Assembly (NCBI RefSeq): GCF_000150955.2
Contig: NC_011669.1
Span: forward strand, 248,001 to 312,000
DNA length: 64,000 nucleotides
Direction: 5' to 3'
Source of the DNA: Phaeodactylum tricornutum CCAP 1055/1
Lineage: Eukaryota > Bacillariophyta > Bacillariophyceae > Surirellales > Neidiaceae
Shown here: piece by piece, positions 63,811 through 64,000 of the stretch
Numbering within the stretch: the first letter of the stretch is position 1
Layout: the number at the start of each line of letters is the position of its first letter
Position numbers and translations under genes: made by a program
The notes under the pieces: generated by a model
Told to the model about the DNA's origin: nothing
Databases searched by the model: none
What the model saw: the letters and a program-made list of their open reading frames with translations, nothing else

Positions 63811-64000
63811 ATGGAAGGTGAAGACCGCATCGGAAACGAAGAAGAAGATAATCCAGAAGCGGAAGCAGAAGTGGAAGCAGAATCTGAAGAAGAAGAACTC
63901 GTGATGGACGACATAAGTGACACAGCATCCGATGACCAGAAGGACACGGTACATGTGAGTAACAGTCGGACAATCAAGTTCAAAGGAAACGAAGACGAAT
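63811..64000 (+). CDS. Acidic reading frame running off the window edge (partial)
   Basis: From the ATG at 63811 the frame stays open for 63 codons to the window end. It is very acidic: MEGEDRIGNEEEDNPEAEAE, then further EAESEEEELVMDD. It is an intrinsically disordered acidic start of an unknown protein. It could be a host gene or the beginning of a mobile-element gag, given the purine-rich sequence upstream. The minus-strand open frames here are its shadows. Confidence 0.4.
   Translation, partial: MEGEDRIGNEEEDNPEAEAEVEAESEEEELVMDDISDTASDDQKDTVHVSNSRTIKFKGNEDE

Noticed and set aside
63704-63983. Minus-strand Leu/Ser-rich frames at the window edge that look like a membrane protein
   Set aside because: They are the reverse of GAA/GAG-rich acidic coding on the plus strand.

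Overview
The window looks like nuclear DNA of a pennate diatom, most likely Phaeodactylum tricornutum or a close relative. Genes are dense and often intronless or carry one to four short GT-AG introns (about 66-203 nt). Several proteins carry the stramenopile plastid presequence (signal peptide followed by an ASAFAP-like Phe). The families fit too: DUF6824, an HSF-type regulator, an FCP/LHC-like protein and a Ty1/copia element of the type common in diatoms. The species name is inference.

Layout. 0.4-6.6 kb: a GTPase-like gene, a single-span secretory-pathway protein, a small plastid membrane protein, a divergent kinase-like protein and a small mitochondrial-type protein. 7.1-17.1 kb: an HIAT1/MFSD14-like transporter, a DUF6824 gene, an ankyrin protein and a large armadillo protein with a pure polyglutamine repeat. 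18.0-26.3 kb: a five-exon 1,379-residue Q/P-rich multi-span membrane protein, an HSF-type gene and a second DUF6824 gene. 27.9-33.2 kb: two small related membrane-protein genes in inverted orientation flank proteasome alpha subunit PSMA6 and a plastid class II DAHP synthase. 34.2-49.6 kb: an LHC-like protein, an inositol-monophosphatase-like enzyme, a plasmepsin V-like membrane aspartyl protease, a DUF819 protein, a plastid 5'-3' exonuclease, a two-domain ABM protein, an FCP1-like HAD protein, the geranylgeranyltransferase I beta subunit and a ZIP transporter. 49.9-52.8 kb: a plastid TrpE-TrpG fusion with SAP-like C-terminal motifs.

53.8-60.7 kb is a mobile-element block: a young Ty1/copia retrotransposon (309-bp LTRs, 5-bp target duplication ctcat) directly abutting a small hAT transposon (8-bp target duplication ctcatgta). 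Both lie in what was the shared upstream region of the TrpEG gene and a xylulokinase-like FGGY kinase. After the kinase come a 54-residue two-exon microgene and an acidic reading frame that leaves the window.

There is no bacterial-style operon organisation. DAHP synthase and TrpEG belong to the same aromatic pathway and both carry plastid presequences, but they are about 18 kb apart with unrelated genes between. I saw no CRISPR array, rRNA or convincing tRNA. Splice sites were assigned by reading-frame continuity and GT-AG rules and have no transcript support here.
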